From Carposina sasakii (lineage: Eukaryota; Arthropoda; Insecta; Lepidoptera; Carposinidae), in the NCBI GenBank assembly GCA_014607495.2, contig CP053154.1, positions 8,866,001 to 8,930,000 on the forward strand: a stretch of 64,000 nt of DNA. Direction: 5' to 3'. Below the pieces are notes generated by a model. It was not told the DNA's origin, ran no database searches, and saw only the letters and a list, made by a program, of their open reading frames with translations. A program made the translations under genes and the position numbers. Shown here one piece after another: positions 12,008 to 24,005 of the stretch (the stretch's first letter is position 1; every line of letters begins with the position of its first letter).

Positions 12008-12190
12008 TTTTTAGGGTCCCGAAGGGAAAACAGGATCCTATTATTTTCCCTACGCTGTCTATCCGTCTGCCACCAGGCTGTGTCTCATGAATCGTGATAG
12101 CTAGATAGTTGACATTTTCACAGATAATATGTCTCATGTCGCTATATTAACAAATACTCAAAATAAAATATCCAAGGAGGGACCATATAA
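12008..12190 (-). repeat. Repeat family E fragment
   Basis: Begins tttttagggtcccgaaggga, then 'cctattattttccctacgctgtctatccgtctg' in broken form. On the minus strand this is the family E 3' end (round of cagacggatagacag-type words, then a preserved 'cc-cta-aaaa' terminus). Compare the fuller copy at 16849-17245. Confidence 0.6.
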
Positions 12191-12752
12191 CAGACAATCG
12201 TATAAAATTTACTCTGAGATTAATATCTCTATGTAACCTAACGGGTAGAGAACTATTTTTAAGATGATTAATTTTTAACAAATATCTTAGGCGTTTCGGC
12301 TATAAGTATCCAACTATAGGTAGTAAGATTCAGTTCCGTCCTGAGATAGCACCTGCGTTGTGAACACATCTGTGGTCGTCTCTGTGTCTCGAATACTGCA
12401 GTGCTATTTGTTTGCGTCAAAATGCTTGGCTATATTATATTATAAGACTGCCATTTATATAAGAGTCATATGCATTAAAATGTACCATCGCATACCCTAT
12501 TTGGTATGACGTAGTAATCAGGATTGTTTTCGTTCTAAAAACGAGACACAATAGCTACAAGTGTCCTTGTTATACCTCAAATCATGGCTTGCGATGCTAA
12601 TGAGATCTCGAATGCGCGGTGGTTTTTAACACAATGTAAAATTTACCAGGCAACGTCAGGACTGCTGTCCTGTAGCCTATCGAATTTCACTCTAATTACT
12701 TATACTTACTAAACTAGTTACTTATTACTTACATTTGCTACATTGATTAAAT

Positions 12753-12947
12753 CAGGGGTTCCCAAACTTGTCTACTGCCCACTTTGAGAATAAATTATTT
12801 TTTAGCGCCAGCCATTTTTTTTCACCTACTTGAATACTACAATAACGACCAAGCCTCTATACAACGCTCAATTTTTTTGTCTTACCGCCCCCGTTTAGGC
12901 CTGCAGCGCACATAAGGGGACGCTATCGCCCACTTTGGGAAAGGCTG
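12753..12947. mobile_element. hAT-like MITE
   Basis: 195 bp with ends CAGGGGTTCCCAAACT and, inverted, CAGCCTTTCCCAAAGT. The flanks are gattaaat (12745-12752) and gattaagt (12948-12955), an 8-bp duplication with one mismatch, as expected of hAT transposition. Internal 'tagcgcc' and 'cgctatcgccca' stretches are also inverted relatives. The CAGGGGTTCCCAAA terminus is typical of hAT (Charlie-like) elements. No coding capacity. Confidence 0.85.
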
Positions 12948-12955
12948 GATTAAGT

Positions 12956-14480
12956 AATTGCTACATGTTATAAGATTTTATGGCAATCGTAATTTTCTTT
13001 TCACCTAGTATCATCATCCTGACATAAGGATGGCTAGTCAACTCATAGGTAGTTCAGTAGGAATGACGCAGAGGTTTTTAAAATGTTAAAGCAAATTTTT
13101 GCTACATACGAGTAATAGACATCTAAGCAAATTATTCTTGGACAATTATCATGATTTAGGTGATCTGGTTGATAGACTGACCAAAAGTTCGACTGGATGA
13201 AATATTCGATTCGAGCAAACCATCCGAAAACAATATTGCGTTTACTTGTAGGTACATACACCGCATCAGAATTTCAGTTTTCCTCAAAACAAATCCTTTG
13301 TTCTCGAAAAAGATACAAAAAGGCATCGCTTTGTCCACAAAGATCGTCGTTGTGTACCAGTGACGGGATAAATTCCCTGTCGTCGATCTAAAAAGTAAGC
13401 AAATAAAAGAGGCGTGAACGAGAGCAAACAAGGTCGTAAGGCACGTCACAAACGAGCCCTGTATATAATCAGCTTACTGATAAATTGGCAAATAACACGC
13501 GATCGTCGCAGCTGTTTCCGAGTTCCGGTTGGACGATCTATAGAGGTATTCTGGTATGGGCTTCGAGGATCTGGATAGACGTAGGGTGTTTTGGTTTAGT
13601 TCGATGCTTGCCTAAAATTGTCAGAAAGACTCTTCTAGAAATATGTTTGATGAATACCATCTATATCTTATTTTTTCTTGCATTACAAGAGAACCTTCTA
13701 AAATATAATAAAGCTTTTTTTAATAGACGTAGATTTCCAAGTCATACATAAATAAATATTTAGGATAGGTAGCTACGACTTATAGGTACCAATATTATTT
13801 AATTATTCATTAAAAGATCAACTTTTTGAAATTGTACTTTCCTACCCATCATACAAATTTCTTGGTGCTACTAAACTGTAGTAAATACGAGTGAGTATAC
13901 CTACGTTTTGTTGGACAATCTTTGTTGCAATTTATTTATAACAAAATGCAAAATTCAAAGTGCACATTTCAACCATATTTCTTTAGACTACTGTGGAAGA
14001 TTTTTATAAATTTTCTCAAGGCTCTATAGTGGTAAAATAAATTTTATTTCCTACCGCACAGGACTCGTTTTCTTTTATTTCCGGGTTAATATTTCATTCG
14101 GTAGTAAACCGCAGGTAGAGGGGCTAAGCTGCGATAAAAACACTAATTACGAAGTTACGTTTTGTTTGTTGTCGTTTTAAGCTCGCTTTCTGGCGAAGAA
14201 ACAACGAAACATTAGGCTAGGTTGCTATTCAAATTAATTCAATAAAATATGTACTGGATAACAGAAATTGTATACCCAACCAAACATTTTCTAAAACTAA
14301 ACTAAATAAGAATCATTAATAATATTACATCTAGGTATAGCTCAATCGATAAATAATTTGCTTTTTAAAGATTCTAACCCAGGGTTAACGAGGATTAACC
14401 ACTGTGCAAAAGCAATTTGAACGCAAATATTCTACAATTTTCGCTTGCGCATTGCTAAAATCTTGCTATAATGTATAAGT
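12956..14480. other. Non-repetitive region, no gene recognised
   Basis: Contains several short open frames on both strands at 13043-13751 with no domain or consistent splice structure. Nothing else is seen. Confidence 0.4.
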
Positions 14481-14486
14481 CTACCG

Positions 14487-14546
14487 TAGGTTGATTACGT
14501 AACATGTAGAAATAGAGTTATAGCAATCCGACGGTAAAAATTGTGA
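14487..14546 (+). repeat. Family K short repeat, copy 1
   Basis: gtaggttgattacgtaac followed by gttatagcaat and acggtaaaaattgt. A related copy is at 15512-15570 (tattacgtaacttgcaaaag, tgtagcaatgcaacagtaaa), and a palindromic one at 27995-28058. Confidence 0.5.
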
Positions 14547-14948
14547 CAGCGTGAGAGCGCGGGGCGAGTGCTGGTCGCATTGCTACCGCTTTGCTTTTTC
14601 AAGTTACGCAAATGAACTTAGCGGTCATGTTTACCAACACGCAACCACATATACACAGATCTTAATTTGACTACGCTTTTTCCAATTTCATCATTGTCTT
14701 TATAATTTTTAGGCTTACGTCTTAAAATATGAGTTGTTTTACTTACCAGTGCACGAGAATAGTATCTGTAGTATTGCAGACGCTATTGTCGCTCCGAGAA
14801 GGCGGTGCATTGTCTATGTCATTTTCTTTCAGGGTTTTCTGTTATACCTTCGAGCTTATACACTCTTTTTCCTTGGGTTTTTTCATTGTCTTATTTAATT
14901 GTGATTGTGCAAAGATATGTTTTTTAGTTGGAGCACTAATTTAAATTT

Positions 14949-14988
14949 CATTGTGGTGGAATCTGAAACATTGTGGTGGAATCTGAAA
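14949..14988. repeat. 20-bp perfect tandem duplication
   Basis: cattgtggtggaatctgaaa occurs twice in immediate tandem without a mismatch. It borders an AT-rich stretch that follows. Confidence 0.95.
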
Positions 14989-14989
14989 C

Positions 14990-16848
14990 AATATAAATAT
15001 ATAAAATTATTAATAAATATAATATAATATAAATTTATAAAATATAGTAAAGATTATTCCTTACAATATATATTTAATAAAATCAATGAAATATTTAATT
15101 GAATATATTAATAGAATTTAATTTATGCCTGCCACATTTTTTGGCGAAACATGTCTCTGATCTAATAATGTAATAATAACCTTATTATAGCATGTTTTGA
15201 TAAAATAAATAATAATTTCATTTCATTATTATTATTATTACATAAAAAATTACATAGAGTTCAATAATGTCGATTGTTTAATTTAAAATTATCGGCCATG
15301 CACGCAACATCGGAAAGTAAATAAAATAATGTAACTATGTGGTATTATGATCATATTAATAAAAAAAATGTTTATAGGTATTACCCAAGAAAATAAAACA
15401 CCGCATTTACACAGGTAATATACCTACCTACTACTAATTACATAACAATTAGGAACAATTTTGAACATATTTCTTTCCGTGCTAGAAGTACCTATTTAGG
15501 AATCATTCGGTAATGTTATTACGTAACTTGCAAAAGCAAAGCTGTAGCAATGCAACAGTAAAAATTGTACAATTTTCGCTTTGAAATGTCATACTCGCAT
15601 TCCTTTGAGTTTGCTGTAATGTTGTTTGAATTTTATAAGCGATCAGAGAAAATTGCACAATATTCGCTATCGCATTACTTTTTCTAGATATGTTTTTTAT
15701 GGTTACTTATATGGTTTTACGGCTTTTATATAGTTACCTAAATAGTACAATGCTTTTACATAGCAAATAGTATAACCACAGATTACGAATACTCGTTGCC
15801 AATAAAGACTGAGCGTTTGAGTATAGTTATTATAACGCAATTTTAAATACCACTTGTTTTTGTTCAGCAGTCACGTATTCGGAGATTTTTGTCGGTTGAT
15901 TGCACCTGTATATTGCAATGTTTTATTAAATTCATGCACAATAACAATCTACATTTATTGTGAATATTCTTTTTTAAATTAACACTATTACATTGCGATT
16001 TTTAATATTATTGACCGTATCTGTTCATATTTAATCCGTATGAATTTCAATCCGTCTTATTCTTTTATCTAGAGAAAGGTGTTTTATGGTCCAATGGTTT
16101 TTTAATAGACTTAGGACTTTAAAAGATAATCCGAAAGAAAAAAATTATGCTGTTTTTCTCTAAAACTTAATTAATTTAGATACAACATAAATTTTATACT
16201 TCAGATATGCTATCTGACCATTAGAAAAATCGACCCGAATTATTAATTAATTTATTGCTATTGTGAATATGATGTACATAGACTAAACAGGTTATTGACC
16301 GTATATGTTGAAGTAAAATTTTCTTTTTTTTTACCTAGAGAAAGGATGGGGCTTTAGCATAAGATAAAGGTAAAAATGTTATATTTTTTAAGTTTACATG
16401 TACTATGTAATAAATATACCTATACTTATGTAGATTACAGTTGAAAGATAATTCGTAAACTATCGCTCGAATATAACTCAGGTAAATTTTAATACATATA
16501 TTATGAGTGTCATAACGATTTCGATATAAGTGTGCGAAACAAGTACCTCAACCATTATAACTGATCCACGTGTCTGACTGTGTTATAATGGAAAATACTG
16601 AATAGTTTTCGTAGCATTGTCATAAAAGTCACTGATAGATATTTGATAATAACATAATATTACATGTAATATTGTACACTCGAGCGCTATGTTCATTTGA
16701 TATGGTATAAATAGGCGTAACGTAGCCTAAGGACACGCAAACCCGTCGTTAGCAATACTCAATAGAGTCTAATGGAGACGGTCACATAGACTGTTCGGAG
16801 CCTTCAAGCGAACATAAACTTATCTTGTAGCGTCACTTTCTATAATAT
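14990..16848. other. AT-rich region, no gene recognised
   Basis: Very AT-rich, with simple taa/ata runs at 14990-15240 and family K copy 2 at 15512-15570. No coding or RNA gene is seen. Confidence 0.5.
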
Positions 16849-17245
16849 AAAAAGCCGACAAGTGCGAGTTGAAGAGGGTTCCGTACGATGTTACAGTTGG
16901 TACGCACAATATTGAGTGATTTACCATGTTATTTTAATACACAAAAAAATACATTTAAGATCTTCTCAACAAGACCTTTCATTTGATATGCCACACGATG
17001 CAGTTTTCAGAATTTTTTTTTTAATTTTCCCCTTCCCCCCCAAAAATGACCCCCCATATACAGATTTCATCTGCTCACGTCACACCTCTGTGTTTGGGTC
17101 ACAGGAATTGATATGTGTACCAAATTTCAACTTAATCGGTCTAATAGATTCGGAGATAATTGACTGTAAGCGACGGACGGACAGACACACGAGTGATCCT
17201 ATAAGGGTTCCGTTTTTGTATTCAGACGTACGGAACCCTAAAAAA
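16849..17245 (+). repeat. Repeat family E, near full-length copy
   Basis: Starts taaaaagccgacaagtgcga with gagggttccgtacgatgtta and ends cgacggacggacagacacac then gtacggaaccctaaaaaa. This head-and-tail combination is a very common lepidopteran interspersed repeat. The 143-codon plus-strand frame at 16916-17347 runs through it and beyond and is not a gene. Minus-strand copies are at 37398-37943, a partial tandem neighbour at 37254-37416, and fragments at 12008-12190 and 31010-31212. Confidence 0.75.
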
Positions 17246-17656
17246 GGGTCGGTTTTGTACGACGTTTTATTAATTTTGGTTACGGACACGTGTATTTTTA
17301 ATTTAGTTTGTCTCGATATAAAGTTATATTACAGTCGACTGAATTAATATTTTAGTTTCGATTTCGAAGTTTGTTCTATATTGTCCTTGAGTTAATAAGT
17401 TAATGGAGGCAGGTACGTTAAAACTTTTGCCTTAAACTTCTACAAGGAATTTTCAAGTCTAATAGAAATATAATGAAAAGGTATTCAGTTGTAACTAATT
17501 AAAACTGAATAGTATTAAAATAAATATAGCATGGTTACTTTGAATGGTGGAATTAATAGTTGTAATTGTATAATTTATGAATAATGGATATGTATAATGA
17601 ATTATTTTATTGGCAATACCAGTTAATTGGTAAGTTTCATCAATACTTTAAATCTC

Positions 17657-17740
17657 CATTTAGGGGTCGCCCACCACCGGGCCCTACACCCTCCGCTGAC
17701 CCTCGGATCTGCCGACTAATGATCACGAACACAAGACACT
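17657..17740 (-). repeat. Family F inverted end, left partner
   Basis: ggggtcgcccaccaccgggc, cctacaccctccgctgaccc and tcggatctg are the reverse complement of the family F right end at 18430-18548. The two inverted ends, about 0.9 kb apart, may bound one element (17657-18548). Confidence 0.65.
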
Positions 17741-17934
17741 ACTAAATACTTTAAATATTAAATTATTTTGAATACTAATCAGCAGTGCTAAATAATAAAA
17801 ATAAAGTTAAAAATGCCTTAGAGAAAAGGAAATAGTTTATAATACATTTCTATTTAAAGGCGCTGCTATTCACAGAGCAGCTGTTTATGGAATTAATTTA
17901 CGTCATTTTTACTTTTAAACAAAAAGCGTCGTTA

Positions 17935-18270
17935 TAATATTTCCACGGAGAGCCGTGAATGAAACCAGGCGCAGCGCGGAGTGGAATGTCAGGGAAATAT
18001 TTTTTGAAAAGATTCGCTTTTTGAAAGCCACGTCGGGCGTATTGAATGCGTTTTAATGAAAAAACATGGGCCGATTCGCTACAGTCCAGGGAATTAAACG
18101 TGGCCGGAGCGTGATTCGGGATGCATTGGACGAAATTTCCGTCTGCCCGTGCATTATTCTCGGGGGAGGACGTTGTTTAAATTTATGCCGGCGAGCCGCT
18201 CCGTGATTTCGGACGATGATGATTAGATTAGTGCGGATTGAATTAAGTCTGAATAATTCATACGCGAGGA
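17935..18270. other. GC-richer unique island 3, inside the F-bounded interval
   Basis: Non-repetitive, GC-richer DNA (for example gccgtgaatgaaaccaggcg, gacgaaatttccgtctgccc). No long frame and no domain. Either cargo between the inverted F ends or host DNA flanked by two independent F insertions. Confidence 0.3.
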
Positions 18271-18429
18271 TAGAGAGCTTTGGATGAATTTTTGTTGTAT
18301 TTTTTCAGTTTTTAATTTTAAAGATGTTATGCATCCAATACTGAGGATGCCACGGTTGTTGGCGAAACATATGTAGATTATTAATCTAGTTTTTGATTTC
18401 GGAATAGTGCAATGTATTGTCTTGCATGC

Positions 18430-18548
18430 TAGGTGCTCGGGTCTGGTTTCTCGTGGCGATTGTAGTTAGTACAAGTGCCTGTTTTCGCAGTTATGAGTTA
18501 TCAGATCCGAGGGTCAGTGGAGGGTGTAGGGCCCGGTGGTGGGCGCAC
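18430..18548 (+). repeat. Family F inverted end, right partner
   Basis: gtctggtttctcgtggcgat, tgagttatcagatccgaggg, tcagtggagggtgtagggcc and ggtggtgggcgcacccatag. Almost the same sequence forms the loop, right arm and right end of the copy at 20526-20686. Confidence 0.8.
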
Positions 18549-18559
18549 CCATAGTGAAC

Positions 18560-20520
18560 AATGACAGTCGCTTAATATAGTATTTAAAAGTAAAATTAAT
18601 TACATATATGAACAGGTTTATTACTAGTCTAGATAACTCATATATAATATATAATAAATGTCTGTCAAAAACAAAATATTATTTTAAAAATTAAAGAAAA
18701 CTTACAATTATTGTCATTATTGTTAGAAAAATGTCAATACATACTTGTTAAATCTTAGCAAAATTCGTCTTCGTAAAAGCATCTTCAGCACAAAAAACTT
18801 TAATACCGTTAATAACTAGTTACTCTCTCAAAAGTTCATAAATCAATCAAACTTGAGCAGCTAAATTACTTATTTTAGATAAAAATTTACGTGTTCATAT
18901 GAAACGTGTTCATCCACGAAAGTTTAATAAAAGTTGGCGGGAGTTTCAGCAGGGCCCTGCTTGAGGTCCGTCCTTACGCCAGCATCTGCGCGACGCGACT
19001 GAAGCTTTATTTCAATCCAACCGGCACATTCCTGCTGGCCTACCTTTCAAGTTTTCCACCGCAAAGCAAAACCGAGAAGTCCTATGTCGCTAAACCGAAC
19101 AATTTTACAGTAAACTCTATTATCGTACGTGAGAACGTTCAATATACATCGACGTTAGCAGAGTCATTCGTCGTTGTATACCTCGAAAGCATTCATGGTG
19201 GATTCGCGCAGTAGCGAAACGTGTAAAGTTGGGACCTTCAAATGCTGTATATTGAACGCTTCGATAAAGCCATTGGGTCTAATGTATCTTGCTCAACGTT
19301 GCGGGAAAATGATCCCGCACGCCGGGAAACGTCTAAATTTTTCTGTGAGAGATAGAGACGGATAGCGTTTTTCACGACAATGGGATCGGCCTACTACAGT
19401 ATTTTCGAATGGTGGGGATGATCTTAAAGTGGTAGAACATAGGATCTAAGATTTTCAAGAAATCCATCGGTTTAAAGAAAAAAATGTTAAAACTTCCAGT
19501 ATAGCATATTAACAATATTCATTAAAATGCAATGAAAATATAATATCATTACTTTGTATGTCACTCATACATAAAACATTAGTACAGGGAGCATGCTCTC
19601 AAAGGACCTAACTCAAAGCAAACGTTGTTTATTTTGTTAGGGAAGAAAGCCTGCACAACGGGGAACGCCACATGTCAGAGCATGAATAAAAGAAGAGCTA
19701 TGCTTCAGACTTTCAAAAGTTTCACAAATATTTTTCAAAGCGATAGTTACATCCTTCTGTAACTTGGTATTTATCGGTAATGTTAAATTTATTACCTTTC
19801 TTGTATATCATGTTCTTTTATGAAAATGCGGTTTTAGAACAATTTCACTTAAATTGACGATACTAATGAGGAAGACGCTATTTAGTTGCTTGGTAAATAA
19901 TACAGCCACCTAAATTAGGAGTTTCCTACTAAGTTATTACGTCAAAACTTAAGTTTAATAATATTTAAATATTGTACAAAAAGTAGGCGGCAATGTGAAT
20001 CAGTCGAAAATATTTGGAGAAATCTTATCTCCTCGTAAATATAATGATCAAATAAAATATCAAGGAAATGAGCTTACACCGTTAGCCTCACACAACTAAC
20101 AACTCTTACTAAAGCGCAATTTCTCTCAGTTTGACCCTAAAATAGCGCAATAAATTATGGTTTACTTTGTCGTTTATGAGCGTTGGTGACACAACCCTGG
20201 AGCATGTGTAACAGATTGCAGCAATAAGGGGAATTGTCTTTTTTATGAACGCCCGACGACAACGTAAAGTATTCAAGAACAAGGTGCCACAGGAATAAGA
20301 AATTTGGGACCCTTTTGGGCCGTGACCCTGTTTTTAGTTTAATCAGGATTGGTTTTCTGTGTATGAATTTTATTAGCGAATAGATTATTTGTGTTAAATT
20401 CATTTAATATTTTTTTATCGTTTAGATCAATTTGCCACAGGCATTCGCTATCAAAACTTCAATGTCTGTCTACTAAGTGTGACGTCAAGAAGTGTATGAA
20501 CAGCCAAGAAATATCCACTA
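18560..20520. other. Unique region, no gene accepted
   Basis: GC-richer around 18920-19380, where a 102-codon plus-strand frame (18906-19214) has no recognisable domain and no convincing splice sites. The rest is AT-rich and featureless. Confidence 0.4.
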
Positions 20521-20525
20521 ACTCT

Positions 20526-20686
20526 CCTCCACTGACCCTCGGATCTGATAACTCATAATTGCGACAACAGGGTCTGGTTTCTCATGGCGATTGTAGTTAG
20601 TGCAAGTGCCTGTTGTCGCAATTATGAGTTATCAGATCCGAGGGTCAGTGGAGGGTGTAGGGCCCGGTGGTGGGCGCACCCATAGT
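20526..20686. mobile_element. Family F foldback copy with perfect 46-bp arms
   Basis: The left arm 20526-20571 (cctccactgaccctcggatc ... gcgacaacagg) is exactly complementary to the right arm 20609-20654 across a 37-nt loop. After the right arm come the family F end words gtgtagggcccggtggtggg and cgcacccatag. The left side lacks the matching outer part, so the copy is asymmetric or truncated. The loop shares gtctggtttctc.tggcgat with 18430-18548. Confidence 0.85.
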
Positions 20687-20689
20687 AAA

Positions 20690-21755
20690 TGTTTGAACTT
20701 CCGAATTGTAACGCCTAATACAATTTCATTTATAAAATTTAATTTATTTAAATATACGATAGCAACGAACTAGCAAAGGTCTAGCTACATGAAATTGCTA
20801 ATGAAATGAATACCCTTATTGTATACTGGTAAAATTGAGACTGGAGTAAAAAAAATCTTTTTAATATTCGTGAAATATTGCTTAACCGTCTTTTGTTATT
20901 TTTTCAAAAAGCCGTACAATCTTTACAATAAATAAATGTCTGTTGTAGATGAAACGTCGTGCCCTGCCTCGTTCGGAGGACATGACACTTTCGTTCCAGC
21001 CTTGAAGTTTAATTAAACAACGTTTAGAGATGACAAGATATAACGGTTTCGAGTTTGATTGACTCAAGGAAATGTGATTTTGGGTGCTTTTTAGAATTTG
21101 TTTATACCCATTGTCTATATTCTTCCCGTATACATAATTATTTTCTTCTCTTTCATACTTATTTTGGGAATCTATGTCTAGTAGTGGACTTACACTGAAA
21201 AATGATAATATAAGTCTTAGTGGCGATGGATATAAGTTTATTCCAGTTTATTATCTATCTTTAGATATATTACTTTTCGGTTAAGATAGTAAAATAATAA
21301 TTTAACACGTAATTACTTATTAAATTACACTATAAAATATAACAATTAGGTATGTAGGTAAACTTTTAGCATAAAATCGCAGCTGCTGATGCGAATACAA
21401 ATGAAAAAAAAAAAACGTAAATTCAGCTCTAAAATATTTCTTTTAGTAGATAATAATACAGTCAGCCGACAATTTATCAGCTACCTGCGAAGTGTCCAGC
21501 GCTGAGAAGCTGCGAGCTCATTTCACGGCGCATTTCTCTCGGCGCAACGCGCCAAGAATTAACCAGTTTTGTTCTAAGAGAGCGGTGTGGTGCTATAATG
21601 TATTTAATTTTAAGTTATTATTTTAATTTGTAAATATGTATAAGTGGAGGAATGGTATAGACGTATAAGTATACAGAAATTAAAGTAAGATCTAGACCAA
21701 ATACATACATAACGTCACACATATACTGCTTAGAATACAGATCTTAATTCAGTAC
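20690..21755. other. AT-rich region, no feature recognised
   Basis: No repeat end, exon or RNA gene was recognised. A GC-richer patch at 21490-21560 (ggcgcatttctctcggcgca) is too short to interpret. Confidence 0.4.
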
Positions 21756-21759
21756 GTTC

Positions 21760-22060
21760 CAAACATACCTCTTCGCCACGTCCACATTCATTAAGTTCTT
21801 CTTAATTATGCTTCTCGGCTTCTACTAGACCTTCCCTTAATACATCACCAATGTGGCCTGTATAGCCTAGGTCCCCAGCAGTACCATTTTCTTTGACATA
21901 TTATTTAGTATTATTTTTATTATTCGCCTTCCATCCATCCTCTCCAAATGACATACCATCGAAGCATACCTTTTTCTATTCTTGTTACTACGTTCTTTTA
22001 TAATGCACAATTCTCTTATCATACTATTTCTCATTCCATCTAGAAAAGACATAAATATAA
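21760..22060 (-). pseudogene. LINE reverse transcriptase C-terminal remnant
   Basis: The minus-strand frame reads MSFLDGMRNSMIRELCIIKE then RYASMVCHLERMDGRRIIK. The pattern MRN..IR.LC.IKE ... HLERMD.RRI.K is the typical C-terminal region of lepidopteran non-LTR (RTE-like) reverse transcriptases, where the intact form is close to WFGHVERMDERR. The frame stops early and no other part of the LINE is visible, so this is a dead fragment. Confidence 0.6.
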
Positions 22061-22476
22061 CACAGAAAAAAAGAAGGGTCTCTTTTTCTCTGTGGTTGGT
22101 TACCTCCTATTTCTAAACCTGACTTGGTTCGCAAATTATAATAAATTTAACGTTGCACTAGGTAGAAAACATTTTTTTATTACAGTATCTTCACATTTAA
22201 ATTGAACATCATTCTTTTCATACCAAACTATCACGTATTCAGAATGAAAACTAGCAATTCAAAATATTAGATATGAGGTTATCAAAAGAAAATAATAGGC
22301 AATAGAAGATACGCTATAAAGCTTATTGTTTTTATTCTCCACAGTCGTGATTGAATTCTGCGGCGAGCAGGATTATTCCTTTACCAATTTTAATTCAGAT
22401 TTTAGATTTGAATTTTTCTAGAACGATTGGTGACTTTGTAGGCCAAGTACAATTTTGTTTTAAATAGTAAAGTCAT

Positions 22477-22596
22477 ACATACATACATACATATAATCAC
22501 GCCTTTATCCCTTACGGGGTAGGCAGAGCACCAAGGGCCGATAGAACCACATGGTGCCACTTCTGACCAATTTTGAGGGTATAGTTGAGATGTACA
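22477..22596 (-). mobile_element. Family B copy with 11-bp target duplication
   Basis: Starts with acatacatacatacatata and continues atcacgcctttatcccttac to gagatgtaca. It is flanked by perfect direct repeats AGTAAAGTCAT at 22466-22476 and 22597-22607. The tail is on the left, so sense is minus, and the copy is 5'-truncated relative to 1314-1538. Confidence 0.9.
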
Positions 22597-23112
22597 AGTA
22601 AAGTCATGAGATTAGTTAAACCTATTTATTGTAAGATTTTAAATATCTCCATGCGGGCTTTATAGAAATTTTAATAAAACAACTATATTACTTCAAAACA
22701 AAAGGTAAATAGTTGAAACAGGTGCAAAAATATAGTATTATTCGTCATTATACGTCATTTTATATTCGATTTTAAGTCATTATTGTACTGAACATGCAAG
22801 GATCTTTTTATAAAATAACACTGAATGCAGTTTGAAATTGGTCTCATGATAAACCTACTGCGTCCCATAGCCCAGAGTGGACTCGTTTACAAAGCAATTA
22901 TAAAGTTTTTTCTATCACTGATATTTATTATTGAAAGTACTCTTTTAAGATTTAACTGAATAAGATATATCAAAATTTTTAAAGAGGAAAATAGGAATTT
23001 ATAAATACCTTGAATATTATAATATATTAATTCATTACTGACTGAGCGTACGACCTAATTATTACGTTTAAACCTTATAAAGAGTATAATCGGCCACTAT
23101 GCCCAGCGTTTG

Positions 23113-23996
23113 GACTATGAGAAGGCCTTTGATTCGATCGAGACATGGGCAGTGTTGCGGTCTCTCCACACATATTGAATGCTGAAGTGTTTACAGCAAC
23201 GCCAATTGGTCTCATGATAAACCTACCGACTGGAAGACGTAAGCTTCCGAATGGAAAGGACTCGGCATCAATATCATGGCGACCTTCGGTGGACTCGTGG
23301 TCATGGCAGAATCGCTGAAGGATCTAAGCACATGCTCGATGGCCTCAATAGTCTCCCAAAGGTGGGCCTGAAGATGAACATGGACAAGACGAAGATTTTC
23401 GAACGTCATGTGCCGCCCACTCCTGTCTGGTTGGGACTGATGCTTAGTTGTTGACGAGTATGTTTACCTGGGACAGACGGTCAAACTGTAATCCAACTTT
23501 GAGAAGGAGTACTCGGCGAATCCAACTCAGCTGGGCAGCGTTCGGGAAACTAGAGCTTTAACTTGTGTCCAAGACCCCAGTCCTTAAAGACGAAGATCAA
23601 CCAGTGCGTGCCGGTATCACGGTGCCGAACGTGGTCTCTAACTATGTGCCTTTAAAAAGCTCAGGATCGCACAGCGAGCGATGGAAAGCTATGCTTGGGA
23701 TCTCTCTGCGTGATCGAATCAGAAGGTGAATACAAAGATCACCGACATACTACGGTCCAGCAAGCTGAAGTGGCAATGGGAGGGCCTAGCTCGAAGAATG
23801 GTCGATGAAGTCGGAAAGTTCTAGAGTGGATACCATATCGGCAAGCGCAGCGTGGGAAGTCCACCCGCAGGTGGACGGATACCTGCCAAGGTTGCGGGCG
23901 TCGGTTGAGCAGGCTACTTCCGACCGGTCGGAGTGGAGGTTGTTGGGGGAGGCCTATGTCCAACAGTGGACTTCTCAGGGCTGTAAATGATGATAA
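23113..23996 (+). pseudogene. Degenerate RTE-like LINE, C-terminal part of reverse transcriptase
   Basis: A decayed non-LTR retrotransposon. The plus strand encodes DYEKAFDSIETWAVLRS (the DYEKAFD block of reverse transcriptase), then MLDGLNSLPKVGLKMNMDKT, then VDEYVYLGQ-like and QRAMESYAW/LGISL-like words in shifted frames, and finally WRLLGEAYVQQWTSQGCK before a gatgataa tail. These match the palm, thumb and C-terminal region of lepidopteran RTE-like elements. Several frameshifts and stops break the frame, including one within the YLGQTV region. The endonuclease and N-terminal half are absent. The 3' end gggggaggcctatgtccaac is shared with family A. Confidence 0.85.
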
Positions 23997-24005
23997 AACC
24001 TTATA

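Noticed and set aside
13156..13449. Signal-peptide exon for CARP (frame starting MTCLTTLFALVHASF)
   Set aside because: Hydrophobic start is suggestive, but no donor site in the required phase follows it.
16916..17347. 143-codon plus-strand open frame
   Set aside because: It runs through a near full-length copy of repeat family E, with no protein domain; similar sequence recurs at 31010-31212 and 37254-37943 without an open frame.
18906..19214. 102-codon plus-strand open frame
   Set aside because: No recognisable motif and no good splice sites; the local GC increase alone can explain the frame length.
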